Assembly (NCBI GenBank): GCA_963855995.1
Contig: OY979719.1
Span: 16,587,312 to 16,651,311, forward strand
DNA from: Muricea muricata
Lineage: Eukaryota > Cnidaria > Anthozoa > Malacalcyonacea > Plexauridae
Direction of reading: 5' to 3'
Length of the DNA: 64,000 nucleotides
Numbering within the stretch: the first letter of the stretch is position 1; each line of letters begins with the position of its first letter. The translations under genes were made by a program, and so were the position numbers. A model generated the notes under the pieces. That model was given only the letters and a program-made list of their open reading frames with translations. It made no database searches and had not been told where the DNA came from. This document shows positions 45,901-57,007 of the stretch, piece by piece.

Positions 45901-48900
45901 ATATAATATATTTGAATAGCGTAATAGAAAACAAACAAATTCATATTATTTGCATTAAATATTAACATTTTATGAACACTATAAGCTTAGTATTATTTAG
46001 AACATTTGTGGCGCTTCGTTCGATTTCGAGTGGTTTTTGGCGCTGACTTTAAAGGCACATGTGGTAGTGTACCTGTAAACAAACCAGGAGATAAGGCTGC
46101 CTGTGATTAGAGGATGGTGATGGATCATGACTTTATTTAATTCTCTCATATTCTGACTGATTTTAGGGGAATAATGATACGCCATTACACATAGCTTGTG
46201 ACAAGGGCCATTTGGCCACGTGTAAAATCTTATTGGAACATGGAGCTGACATGGCTGCTGCTGATTCGTATGACAGGGTTCCTATTCACAGGTAATGCTA
46301 GCGACAGACGATGTGTCAACCGGCAGCCGAGCAGGGAGAAGAAAAAGGGTAGAAATTCAGGATTTTTAGAGCTTTTTTGGGTCTGTCTAATGCAATGCAT
46401 TAGCGAAGCCAGCCTGAAAATTTGGTCATGCTATCAAATTTAGATCATTATCACTATTCATTTCTTTAAAAGTTGATTCTTTATACGGTCTATAAACACT
46501 GAAAAATTTGGATTTGTATGACTAAATGTTGGGCTGACTTCGCCACTGGTGCAGAGAAGATTGAACTTAAGGTCAACGGCGGGTGGTCTGCCCTCTAAAA
46601 GCAATTTAGACCGCGGTAGTGGAGAAGACAGACATGTAATTTTTAGGAATTGTTTGTTTTTTATAGACTATTAACTCGAAAAAATTAGCATAGATCGAGG
46701 GAGTAGTTTCAAGTCATTTTTTTTAGTTCTCGGTTTTCCAACTGAAAAATAAATTAATTCTATTCATTAATGAGATGAGCGTTTTCGTGAGAGTTTCAAA
46801 ACTCCAAGGCCGATTTACGGTCCTGAAATTTCCCTGAAAAAACTGCTATTGCTTGCAAAATTTCTCTAACCCTTTATTTTTCTTTCACTCTCGAAAAGAA
46901 ACAATTGCAAGCATTATTAGTTACTAAATTAGTTCACGCACAAACACCGAGTGAAATATTAATTTGAATTCTTTTGTTTTATTTGTATAGGGCGGCGATC
47001 AAAGGCCACGTGAAATGCTTGGAATATCTTTTAAACAAGGTAACGATTACATTGCTTTGAGCTGCATGGTCAAACGAGATTCTTGGTGATAAAAATTTAG
47101 TTTGGTCGAAAGAACTTTGTAGAGACGAGTGTGAAAAAATGTGGACACGTTGACAATCTGAATCCTTTTTCTACGTGTAGGGTAGCAATATTGAAGCTTT
47201 CTACATGTGTGGCAATGCTCTTTTGGGAGCTTGTCGTCACATGCAACACGCTGCAGTGAAATTCCTGCTCGACTCTGGAGCATGCGTCATGCAAAGAGAT
47301 CAAATGATGGATACCTGTCTGCACATCGCGGTAAATAACGGTGACGTCAAGACGGTCAAAGTAATCATGGAGGTAAACAAGTAAACATGTGCAGCACCTC
47401 ATTGAGATGTAGAGAATTTTCTTTTAGGCTTATCAACAAGAATTTTAAAGTAATTATAATATCCATTGTAAAAAATTTGATAGCATGCTTTCTTCCTGAA
47501 ATATTGAAGGACTAGGCCATCCGCCATGTTGTTTTATAGTACTAGTCACGTCCACTTTAACGATGTCACAACCATAGGTCACAACAGGGCAATAAGTTAA
47601 ATCTCAAAGAAATTTTCTTCAACGCTTCGCAATTTATATAAGAAGTAGATACATGCAAACCCGGTAAGATTTTACCTTGAACATTTTTTACTAATTGCTT
47701 CATAATTTCTCCCTGCTTTGACGTCATGGGTATGCAAGATGGCCGATGACTATTGTCCACTGCTAGAGGCTTTATTCTTTTTTGTGCCTCAATATTTCAG
47801 AAACTGAGCATGTTAATTATCAAAAATCTAACAACGGATATTAAAGTTACTTCGAAGATACAGTAAAATACATTATTCGCATGTCCCTTTAAAATCGCTG
47901 TTGATTTTCGCATCTTGACGACTGATAAATTTGTAAGTTATAAAGTTCAGCAAGTCTAAGGCAAAAATATTTCCATCATATGGCAACTGGGTTACTTTGT
48001 TATTTTTTCTATTACCTTTCAAATATGAATTTCTGAATGTCGTATTCATGTCGCTATTTGTCTAATTTATTTCATGTCTTCATTTTATTTGCATAGCTAC
48101 AAATGTGAAAAGCCGCAGCAAATGTTTTGAATCGATTTCGTACTTGTAGAGTTTTTCATGTGGCTTTCTATTCAGCAGAAGCATTTAATTTACAAGTTTA
48201 GCACCTGAACACTCAAAAAGCTAGCAACGTGCATCAGGGTGTGTTACTGCGCGCTCGTTAGTCAGTCACATTGCACATTTTACCCTACTTATATTATTAA
48301 GATAGTTATACCGTAGAGCGCCATTCATCATTTAAGTACGTAGCCTAGATCAGATAATTTTCTATCGGATTCTTGTTCGTTTGTGTAAACGGTGAAAAGA
48401 ATGTGATATGAAAACACCTCGCGGATTTGTAGCGAATCCGGAAACTTTTCCTCAATAGTGTGAGAGTGGTCTTATTTGAATATTTTTAGAAATGTGGTGA
48501 CGCTCTTTTGGAAATGAGGGACAAAAATGAAAGAACAACATTACATCTGGCTGCAATTAATGGCAACGTGGAGGTAGGTATAATTTGTGTGTGGTGATTA
48601 GACGGAACTGGATCATGTTCTGTAGTCTTTGAGAAGTTAAGCCGTTTGTTATTTAAATTAGGTCTGCACTGAGGTGGGATTAAGGCTTGTGAGGCTTTAA
48701 AACGCAAGGGGTAAACACCAATCTAAAATGACCAGGCTTTGTAATTAAACTTTTGAAACAAAAATTATCTTTGTTTGCGATTTGTTCATTAGATTTAAAT
48801 TTCTTTAGTTTATGCCTTCCATTATTTAGTATACATTTTTCGCGGACCTATGTAATAGATGTGTTTTAAAGTAACCAAGACACTTTCTCAATACAACGTT

Positions 48901-51900
48901 GCAAAAACGAATCTCTTTCCAAATATACTCATGAATTCCCTCTACGACGGCCATGCTACAGATCCCAGACATTAGAAATTTAGGCTTTGCTGCATCCCGG
49001 GACTTCAAGGTGAAACTTGGAACGAGTGTCATTTTTTTTGTACAATTAAGGTAATGAAGATACTGATGGGTTACAAGCCAGATGTTTTGGCAATTGATGA
49101 TAGAGGGAAGTGTCCACTACACATTGCAGCCGAGTAAGTCACCAATCACCATTTTTATCGAAACTTTCTCATTCACACAGTTTCAAGGCCATTTCCTAAC
49201 AGAAAAATCTAACATCTTTCTTCAATTTCAACTTTCAAAGTTTCCTAACACTTCGTGTAGCCCCTGAAAACAATCCATAGATGGTTCTCAGTTGGAAAAA
49301 TGACTAATTTTGCAACTAATCAAAGTCATCAATGAGAATTTCTGAAAGATTGGCGTGACCTGTCCTGATAGAATGGATCTCTTCTATGCAGTCATTTTTA
49401 GTTACATACAATGATCCTTACCTGACCATGAATTAAATCAACTTGCTATGACAGGGTCCTGAAGGAAGGGTCGTATTCCCATTGTCCAAGTACACAAATC
49501 CCATAGTCCTAGTGGCTGGCCTAGCAAACGAAGGCTGCCATAGCGTAGTCTAGCAATTTTCTAAGGTTTTTCGGCCAATAAATCTCAGTCCTAGTGCACG
49601 ATATCCAGGTATTTCTCAGCAACAATAGGCAATTCCCAGCTCATTCAAGACACTCCTATTACTACTATACTGCTCACAAAATTATGGGATCTGCGTGTTA
49701 CTACCTAAACGATCAATGTACACAAAATTTTAAGATTTCTATGGAAGCTTCTCGTCTTGCGCGTCCATATCCCGTGGAATTTTCCTCCCTAAACGGAACA
49801 ACGCTTCGAAACGTCGAAGTATTGTTCCGTTTAGGGAGGAAAATTCTACGGGTTTGTGTGAACGTTAGTCTCACCGGGATTTTGTCTTTACTGCTTGAAC
49901 CAGTTGAGCTAGTACAGTTACTGCTCAAAAGTTTGAATACACCTGCTGATCTGCTTAGTCAACTATGCCAATCCATTTCCTTGATTTTGAGGTTATATGC
50001 ATGTTCTACTAGTACTATTTTAAGTGCAAAGACCTTAGAAGATGCAAGTCAGAATTTTTAACAATGAAAGAATGACTAACCAAAGAAAAAGCTATGGGTA
50101 TCACTTTACCAATACATGAAACTACATTTCACACTTGTATTCAAACTTTTGAGCAGTAACTGTATATTAATACACATACAATAGTGTGAACAACTTCCGT
50201 GTATGAGAAGTATAAGAAATAATGGTGTATGACTCTTCCACTGACATAGAATAATAGAAAATCTATTATACATGAAACCTTGTCCTAGTGAAACCTTGGG
50301 AAATTAAAGATGAAGATGGCATCGATGAGCTTCAAAATTTGGTTTCTCGATAGCCACGTGTATTCATGTCTGTATCTTAATGTTTAGGAGTGACAACCTG
50401 GATTGTGCGAAGCTCCTCATCGAAGTAGACAAAGATTGTGTAAACTACACAGACTTTATGTGGCGAACTCCCCTCCACTTGTCCAGTGTTTACTGCAACG
50501 ATTTTAAACTTATGATTCTTCTCTTGGAAAATGGAGCAGATGTTAATGCAAGGTATGTAACCTGCACGTGATTCCTTATCAGACGTATTATTTATTTTTA
50601 ACTTCCCTATAATAGATGAATTATCTTATTATAACAGCATATTATTGTGAATTGTATTAATGATGTACAAGCAAAAATGTAAACAGTCTCTAGTGCATCT
50701 CTTCACGATATTTAGTAACTTACTAAATTTTTCTGTTTGCACACAATACTTAAAATTATAATGTGTACAAAAAGGTGTTTTAGTCACGTATAAGAACTGT
50801 GACTTTCGGGGATTTTAAAACGTCATTTGAGTCTGAAATGGGAGAAAGAGTTAAATATTTGCAATGCAGAGATGGTCAAATGGATCGAACACAAGCAGGC
50901 ATAGTTTGAGCTCAACTAGTTCAAAGCGATCATCATGTTCAAGTTCGCTGACTGCAACATGAAGATGTCCAAGAAGCGGGGAATTACGGACAGAAACGAT
51001 GGATCAGATGGAATCAATAAACCTACGCCCAGGGCTGTGTGAAGGATGGAGAGGTTGATGGTCAATAAGAGGTCGACAAAGACCAAGCGATTGATGCAGT
51101 CAATACCGAAGAGGTTGCTAGCATTCATTGATGCTGACAGCAGGCAGACACTCAATGGGCATCATTTCTATGGATTTCTGCAAGAAATTATTTGTAATAG
51201 ACATCAACTCGATTCATTTACATTTAATGGTATGTTTCCACCTTACCCAACTCACTCTGTCAACTTTTCATGCTCTATATTCTTATGCATTTTTTTCCTA
51301 TAGAGATGACAGACGTTGGACTCCTCTTTTGTACGTTGCCACGGCAGGCTGCCCAGAGTGTACGAGGGTTCTCGTAGAAAATGGCGCCAAGCTCAACGAA
51401 TGGGACAAGAACAGAGTGAGAAGAAATGCATTTTTGATTAAGAAAACTTTTCAGCTCTTTTGAGCTTGTTAACGATTGTGAAACAGTCTGTGCTTCCTGA
51501 TGGAGAAACTAAATTTAGCCTTTAGCACGCAGTGTTGTGCACCTAATGCACTGTTGATAAAAAAGTGTGCATGAGTATTAAATGTAAATATACAATTTCA
51601 ATGATGTATTAGGGGGAAAATCATCGAACTTGCAAAGATGTATAACACTAACCGGAAGAGTTCAAAAGGCACAAGTTATTTGACTCAACTAAGACTTGAA
51701 TTACAAAGAAAGCATAATTAGCATGTTTACTAAAACAGCTAAAAACCACCCAGCCAGTTAGGACAAGCCGTTTCTAAAAAAAGAGCAAAAAACGATATTG
51801 TATAGAGAGCAGTGAAAAGTAGAAATCGCCAGTTTCGAATAAAACGATTACTGAAAACTTTAATATCATTATTTCTTTGATAAGTTGGCATGAGCTATCA

Positions 51901-54900
51901 TCAATTCCATTTTTGTCAGTCCGGCAAAATTTTGTCAAAATTTAAGTTTTAATTAGTGTTTCTTCAAGTGTGCATGCAGCATTGAAAATTCCGTAGAATA
52001 GGGCTTGTTTAGCAGATACACATAGCCATTCTTAAACTTAGTTTTCCAAACTTTACTCGTATTTTTTTACCTAGATGACTGCATTAAGTTTGGCTGCAAA
52101 GAAAAACAATGCCGCTGCCGTCAAGGCCCTATTGGATCATGGGGCTGATCCGACAATCTTGAATACTGATGGCCTTGGCTGTATGGATATCGCTCTTGAA
52201 AACCGTTACCATGACGTCTGCATGGTCATTGCACAGAGCGATAAGTATGAATATAAACGTGCATGATAGCACAGTGTGCCCCATATATACCTGGAGTGGG
52301 AACTCGCTGGGTTTCTGATTTCAATGCTTTTCGTTCACAGATGGAGGGAAGCGTTAGTTTCATATGCAACTGTAGAAAAATGCCTTGATGTTTCTCCTGA
52401 AGTCGCCAAGGTTTGATTTTGCCTGCATACTTCAGTATTTTACCAATATACGCTTTTAATCATTTAAATGAATAAATAATTGAGTGTTTTGATCTTTGGA
52501 GGAAGGAAAGCCGGAGCAGACGGAGGAAAAACGGATTCATGATTCATGCATGCCACTAAATATGCAAAAACAACTATTCAATGCTTTGCCGAAAGTCGTG
52601 AGATTTCGGTAATTGTTTTGTGTACAACTCATCTCGGAAAGTTTTAAAAGTTGATTGGGTTCCAGAATCCAGAGATCGTGAGCTTGATCCTCACATCCGT
52701 GCGCATGACATTTGGTATAACTGTGTCGAAAGTCGAGGGTTTTGTCCGAGTGCTTCGACTTGAGGACATAGTTGCAGATTAACAGGCAGAGAGATAAAAA
52801 CCCTTTGCAATGCAGCTTCAAATCGTGAATCGTTCACATTACCACCTTAATACCCTATAATATCATATAATAACCTGCTACAATTGCAGATTATCCTTGA
52901 CCGATGTATCGAATACAGTGGGCGAGAAATTGACAAAAACTATAAAGTATGTTTTTCGCTTAAGTGCAATCTGTTTAAATGTGTTTAATAGAAATTAAAC
53001 AAAATTTTCTTAATAGTAACATATTTTGTATTTTTTTGTAGGTGACTTATCATTTTGACCTTCTCGATCCCAATCCTGATCAGAAACAAAGTTTCTACGG
53101 CCCGTTGGTAAGACTCTAGGTTTTTATTTTTTTTATTTTGTTGGGCGGTTTTCCTCACTTTATAAGGCGAGTGCAAGAATGGTAACTTTTTCCAAACTGT
53201 AATGGAAATTGTCCATTATAACAGATGATCTTAAGGCATGTTTTAAGTGCGTGTCGCATTTCAGTCGACGAGTCTCGTCTCATTATTTATTGTTGAATTG
53301 TTTTCAACGCGGCTGAAAAGCGACCTATAAAACAGGCTTTATATATAGAGACATGGAGGAGGGTCTTACAGTAGCTTTTTTATTTCACAAAATTTATCCC
53401 TCCTTACAACCAATTCTTTTCCGATAATGCTTTATAGAATATAGATGTAGATCATATAAGATGCTTAAAATTTACAATTATTGTACTTGACTTACAAATC
53501 TTTATAAATGCACTCAAAGTGTTCGGTCACGGTGGACTGTTTTACACGCCATTTCCTTCCTCTCCAACTTACACTTCTTGTAGATGAAGGTGGTCAGCCG
53601 CCGTCGATAATGATTTGTGTCTGCACATAAAAATACGTTCTTTAAAATTACTCTAACTAGGTGATGAGAACAGCGAAAAGGAATGAGCTTTTAATTCATC
53701 CTTTAACCAAGAAATTAATTGAAGTGAATTGGTACGTATGGTAAAATATCAAAGAAGACATTTTAAGGCATATATTCACTTCAGTAGAATATATAATCGA
53801 TGACAAACTATCATCGATACTTAGCTAACTGCATTTGAAAAATTGTAACTTTGTCCCGTGTCATCAAGGGTGAAGGGTGTTTCTTCCAGTGTTCAGCAAA
53901 GTACTCAATAAGTCAAAGTGAAAAGTAACACCTCAATTTTTACTTAAGTATAAGAAGCAAAAGTACTGTCTGAAAATTTTACTTAAGTAAAAGTAAAAAT
54001 ATTGTCTGAAAATTTTACTTAAGTAAAAGTAAAAGTATTGCCTAAAAATTTTACTCAAGTAAAAGAAAAGTATTAGAAAAATATACTTAAGTAAAAGTAC
54101 TGCTGAAATAGAATATAAGTTCGCAAACTATTTCATTTGACAAATAAAAATTGCTAATAGAAAGGTTAAAGCAGTAATAGAACACTCATTGAGCCAAGCA
54201 CATTCCAACCAGTCCACTCACTGCTAACTCATCCGCTTTGAGAAATACGTTTTTACTTTGCCAAAATATAACAAAAGTAACGAAGTAAAAAAGTAAATAT
54301 TCACCAAAAATCGTACTTCGTTACAAGTAAAAAGTACTTCACAAAAAAAAATACTTCGTTTCAAGTAAATACAGATTTTTTTACTTAAGTAAAGTAACGA
54401 AGTAAATTTACTTCGTTACTGGCTAACACTGGTTTCTTCATGTCAATCACTTCTTTTCAAAAACCCAGTGCATGCACCATTCCCATCGATATCTACACCA
54501 CTTGCTCGATTCTTCTTGCTTTTGAAATGTGTGTCATTTTGATGCCACAATAATGAGAGAAATAGTGATACAGTTCATATAAACAAGTGCTATAGTAAGT
54601 TCCTTGTAAGTTTGCACTGTGAATATCAATATCACAATAATTTCATGGAAACTCCAAGTAAATTTATCAATGCAAAGCTTTCGATCTGTAAGCTCGGATC
54701 TTCATCAGTGATAATATCTTTTTGAAAACTTTCTAATCTACGTGCTCTTAATGCTCTTCAATATTGCTGATACTCTTAATGCTCTTAAATAATCTCTAAT
54801 AAAGACGCTACTAAGTTTCTTGTACGTTTGCATGGTGAATACAATATACTTGTTTAGCTTTGTAGAAACACCACGTAAATTTATTATTGCAGAGCTTTCG

Positions 54901-55289
54901 ATCTATTTCAATAATAAATTTACGTGGTGTTTCCACAAAGCTAAACAAGTATAAAGACGCTACTCTTGGTAGCACGTTGTTTGAGCCAAAGCCCACTATA
55001 TCAAGTCGTATACATGCTAATAGTCCTTCCACAACATTCCTGATGAGCTTAAGGGACTTCTGTTGTTTTTAGGAAGAACGGGGTGCGTTACATGTACTAT
55101 ACCCAGATGTTCCTACTCGCCCTAGCTTTGGTTTTGTTGACACTGTTCATTATTTGGCAGCACAAACTGATCGGACAATGCTGTAGCTACCTTGAACGTA
55201 ATTATACGAACTTAACTGGATGTAATAGTTTGGAGGGAACAGGACCTTCTTATGGTGTTCTTTATGATGAAGATTTTTGCGTCGACAAG
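36975..55289 (+). CDS. TRPA-family channel: ankyrin domain, pre-S1 and S1 exons (3' part not found)
   Basis: Twenty exons: 36975-37112, 42402-42558, 43187-43374, 43967-44086, 44216-44327, 45038-45141, 45751-45798, 46167-46291, 46991-47039, 47181-47372, 48490-48573, 49051-49133, 50388-50552, 51304-51415, 52075-52244, 52341-52410, 52890-52946, 53042-53107, 53661-53731, 55073-55289. All junctions are GT-AG and in phase: 2,328 nt, 776 codons. Residues about 45-635 form a long ankyrin array (HGADANAANCFGQTPLHTAA; NDTPLHIACDKGHLATCKIL; MTALSLAAKKNNAAAVKALL). Then come the TRPA pre-S1 linker (IILDRCIEYSGREIDKNYK, RNELLIHPLTKKLIEVNWK) and S1 at about 712-733 (MFLLALALVLLTLFIIW), followed by an extracellular NYTNLT. 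Known TRPAs place S1 near residue 720, so the fit is good. TRPA channels are non-selective cation channels that sense irritants or temperature. S2-S6, pore and C-terminus (about 350 residues) are missing from the window. Exon 1 was chosen by phase fit, but follows a 5.3 kb intron. Confidence 0.88.
37983..38270. repeat. Interspersed repeat, copy 2 (partner at 6,160)
   Basis: Shares ccagattta.tcgagtgt, ataagctatgattgata and catgtgaaa..taatcacacatg blocks in the same order with 6,160-6,375. Confidence 0.6.
38365..38563. repeat. 199-bp near-perfect hairpin
   Basis: Arms gattaaaacttcacagaata .. gtgcttagtgcagaaatcc are mirrored with few mismatches, around a loop near 38,455-38,465. Confidence 0.92.
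38723..38945 (-). repeat. tRNA-derived SINE-like repeat
   Basis: On the minus strand ggttctgagttcgatccccg is a B box, preceded by an A-box-like gtggtctgaccactcgcct. The other half contains gagtacccggagaaaaccca, which also occurs (diverged) at 5,885. The plus-strand frame of 96 codons is an artefact. Confidence 0.6.
39014..41270. other. TRPA intron 1, remainder
   Basis: Mostly AT-rich. A possible tRNA-like A box occurs near 39,383 (cgatggctcgtcagttaga) and another near 40,030. Frames of 62-75 codons look non-coding. Confidence 0.35.
41278..41570. mobile_element. Fold-back element in TRPA intron 1
   Basis: Arms contain atttcgagacaaacgtaagc .. gaagccatcatatagcctca, mirrored by tgaggcatatgatggcttcg .. 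gttggtctcgaaat. The centre is an atgaaacaattttgaaacaa loop. Confidence 0.8.
42147..42310. repeat. 164-bp hairpin just upstream of TRPA exon 2
   Basis: Arms gtcttaggggctgattatat .. gatcccgcttacccgggatc and the complementary right arm enclose aagccggttttccac.. . It ends 92 bp before exon 2. Confidence 0.88.
42650..42775. repeat. Locally duplicated repeat, relative of 3,335-3,450
   Basis: The block gtttgcatttaacgtcacgg occurs twice in tandem (spacing about 44 bp), followed by attgttggatctagccgtcg. The set is inverted relative to the copy near 3.4 kb. Confidence 0.6.
44390..44900. repeat. Degenerate 20-bp tandem repeat (acatctctctaatacag)
   Basis: About two dozen imperfect copies follow TRPA exon 5. 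Because the repeat stays open, the exon-5 frame reads through to 44,743; that extension is not protein. Confidence 0.85.
46398..46548. mobile_element. hAT-like MITE, diverged copy of 24,436
   Basis: Shares agcgaagccagcc, tttggtcatgct, ttcatttcttta, ggtctataaacac and gactaaatgttgggctgact with the 24,436 copy, in order. The flanking 8-mers now match at only 5 of 8 bases, in keeping with age. Confidence 0.75.
47453..47855. mobile_element. 'gccatctt' family MITE in a TRPA intron
   Basis: Inverted ends aatatccattgtaaaaaatt .. cctgaaatattgaagg and cctcaatatttcagaaac .. atctaacaacggatatt; inner ends ccatccgccatgttg / caagatggccgatgac. Closest relative: 16,326-16,690. Confidence 0.75.
49771..49852. 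repeat. 82-bp hairpin
   Basis: cccgtggaattttcctccct .. and ..agggaggaaaattctacggg are complementary over about 31 bp, with a short cgcttcg/cgtcgaag centre. Confidence 0.92.
49913..50164. mobile_element. Tc1/mariner-like MITE
   Basis: Ends TACAGTTACTGCTCAAAAGT and ..tcaaacttttgagcagtaactgta in part are inverted repeats of about 28 bp, bounded by TA on both sides. The TA duplication and CAGT..CAAAAGTTTG end are typical of Tc1/mariner. There is no transposase. Confidence 0.85.
53887..54431. mobile_element. hAT-like MITE with 8-bp duplication GTTTCTTC
   Basis: Ends CAGTGTTCAGC / GCTAACACTG are flanked by GTTTCTTC at 53,879-53,886 and 54,432-54,439. The interior is made of ttttacttaagtaaaagtaa words. 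Located in the TRPA intron before the S1 exon. Confidence 0.92.
54845..54952. repeat. Hairpin 121 bp upstream of TRPA S1 exon
   Basis: Arms atacttgtttagctttgtag .. aaatttattattg, mirrored. The words gagctttcgatct and (nearby) ggatcttcatcag also occur at 20,310-20,360 and 54,670-54,705, marking a shared repeat family. Confidence 0.85.
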
Positions 55290-55607
55290 GTAGGTAATAA
55301 TGACGAATTGAATCCACGATCCCCTGTGGCAGGTCTGTCAAAATACGTAATAGCCTTCCTCTCGTATAAATGAACTATATATACGATATCTGTCGGTTCT
55401 TGAAGGAACCGAGATATGACGGCTCAAAAACGTTTAATTAACCAGGAGGTCGGATACCTTCAAAATTCAAGATGGCGTCGGTATTGTTGAAAAACTGATT
55501 TTGGAAGTTTTCCCAATCGTTACTTTTTAAAATTTTGCTCCAGCAACGATTCCGCTCCAGAAAGATATTTCATAAGACGCAGTTTGCAAAAGAGTTTGCG
55601 TACTTCT

Positions 55608-55676
55608 ACTGATGTCATTTCAACCCTTACAGGCACTTAATTATCGTAAGTGCCTGTAAGGGTTGAAATGGTATCA
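55608..55676. repeat. Hairpin at the left border of the duplicated segment
   Basis: tactgatgtcatttcaaccc and its complement (gggttgaaatggtatcagt) flank taattatcg. The second copy (60,046 on) has only the right arm, so the duplication breakpoint lies in the hairpin. Confidence 0.85.
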
Positions 55677-57007
55677 GTGGAAGTTAAGGCTAAAGTTAAT
55701 ATCGAGATGAAAAAAGATTATATATAATGAATGCTTTAGTTGGAGGAGTTTATAAACCATAAGCACGCACGTGAGACTTAAAATCCGGTCTGAAATTCGA
55801 ATTTCCGCTCTTTTGTGTACTTTGAGTTTCTCTGGAATGTGCATGCACCGTGGGTGTAAAAGTAGTGCCAATATTAAGTTCTTCCTGTGATACTATTTTG
55901 TATGCTAGCTTTTGCGTCCTGAAATAAGCCCTTATATATATAAATCCGGGTCAACTTGGCTATGCTTGATAACATAGCTTATAACGCTGAACACCTATGA
56001 AGGGCAAAATGATACCCTGTAGACATAAGCACCTAATTTAGGAAATAATATCTTAAAGTAGATTGTTAACATACAGATATGGATCTTTCACTGCTTTGTC
56101 GCCATCATTCTTATCTATCATTTACGGTTGCTTTAAAATGTAGATGATATTATTGAAAAATGCAGAGAACCTTTACAGCACACCATTTTGATCGATGAGT
56201 CTCAGCTGCCTGTCTTGCAGGAAACTTATTGAAAAAAATATAAATTAATATCGCAATATATAAATGAAGCTATGACGCATTTGAGATATCTTTATGAAGA
56301 CTCTTTTTTTACAGTTCATCACTATATTTCTATATTAACAGTTTTCCTATAACTACCTAACATAATCTATTTACATACTTCACGAACACCGAAACACAGT
56401 TATAATACTGTTCATTAATGCATCTTTTGTGTACAATGTATCTCATATATAATCAACTTGTGATTGCAACCAATTTGAATATTTCATACGTTCTAACACA
56501 AACGGACGTGTATAGCTAAAAAAGTGAGTTAAACTTTAAACCACGTTTGGTGCAAAATTAACCAAACTTCGCGTGAGCAATAGGCGATTGAAGACAAGCG
56601 AACATACAGTAGCAGTTGCATACCCTCAAGCATTCTAGTATGTCCTATAGATTTCAAACTGGCACGCTGTTTGTAGTGAAAGTCTCCAGCACATACAAAT
56701 GAAAAATTCTGTTATATATTTCCAACGTCCTTCACAGGCTGAACAAATCTCTTTTAAAGAGGTTTGTTGGTGGGCTGTGTGGCAGTGTCACTAGCCCGCC
56801 CAGTTTGAGGAGGAGGAAGATGCATAAATTCAATGATAAACAGGAAGTTTTAACGTCGAGGAGTCAAGACCAGAGAGCCTAAACTACAACATCCTGTGCT
56901 ATTTCAGTTCTACTGTTTCTATTTCGGTTTTGCAGTTTAGGAACTACCTCCGGCTGTGCTGAAAAAGCTCTTGACAAGCTTTAGCGCTTCTCTTCTGAGC
57001 ATTTTGT
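55640..57007. repeat. Segmental duplication, copy 1
   Basis: Aligns with 60,046-60,262 plus 63,107-64,000 (offset about 4.4 kb before the insertion). About 230 bp present here (roughly 55,965-56,193) has no counterpart in copy 2. It covers the 3' flank and 3' end of the GPCR gene. Confidence 0.85.
56077..56136 (+). other. Candidate further TRPA exon with early stop
   Basis: An acceptor (gttaacatacag) opens a phase-0 frame that matches the end phase of the S1 exon. It reads IWIFHCFVAIILIYHLRLL, a hydrophobic stretch where S2 is expected, then TAA. After the stop the same frame stays open for 31 codons. It may be a real terminal exon giving a truncated protein, a decayed S2 exon, or chance. 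No donor fits before the stop. Confidence 0.22.

Noticed and set aside
49594..50061. 155-codon plus-strand frame
   Set aside because: Spans a hairpin and the left half of a Tc1/mariner-like MITE inside a TRPA intron.
50916..51155. Hydrophobic minus-strand frame resembling a membrane protein
   Set aside because: No helix signature or family match. It lies in a TRPA intron and the opposite strand is also open. Possibly an old repeat; left unassigned.
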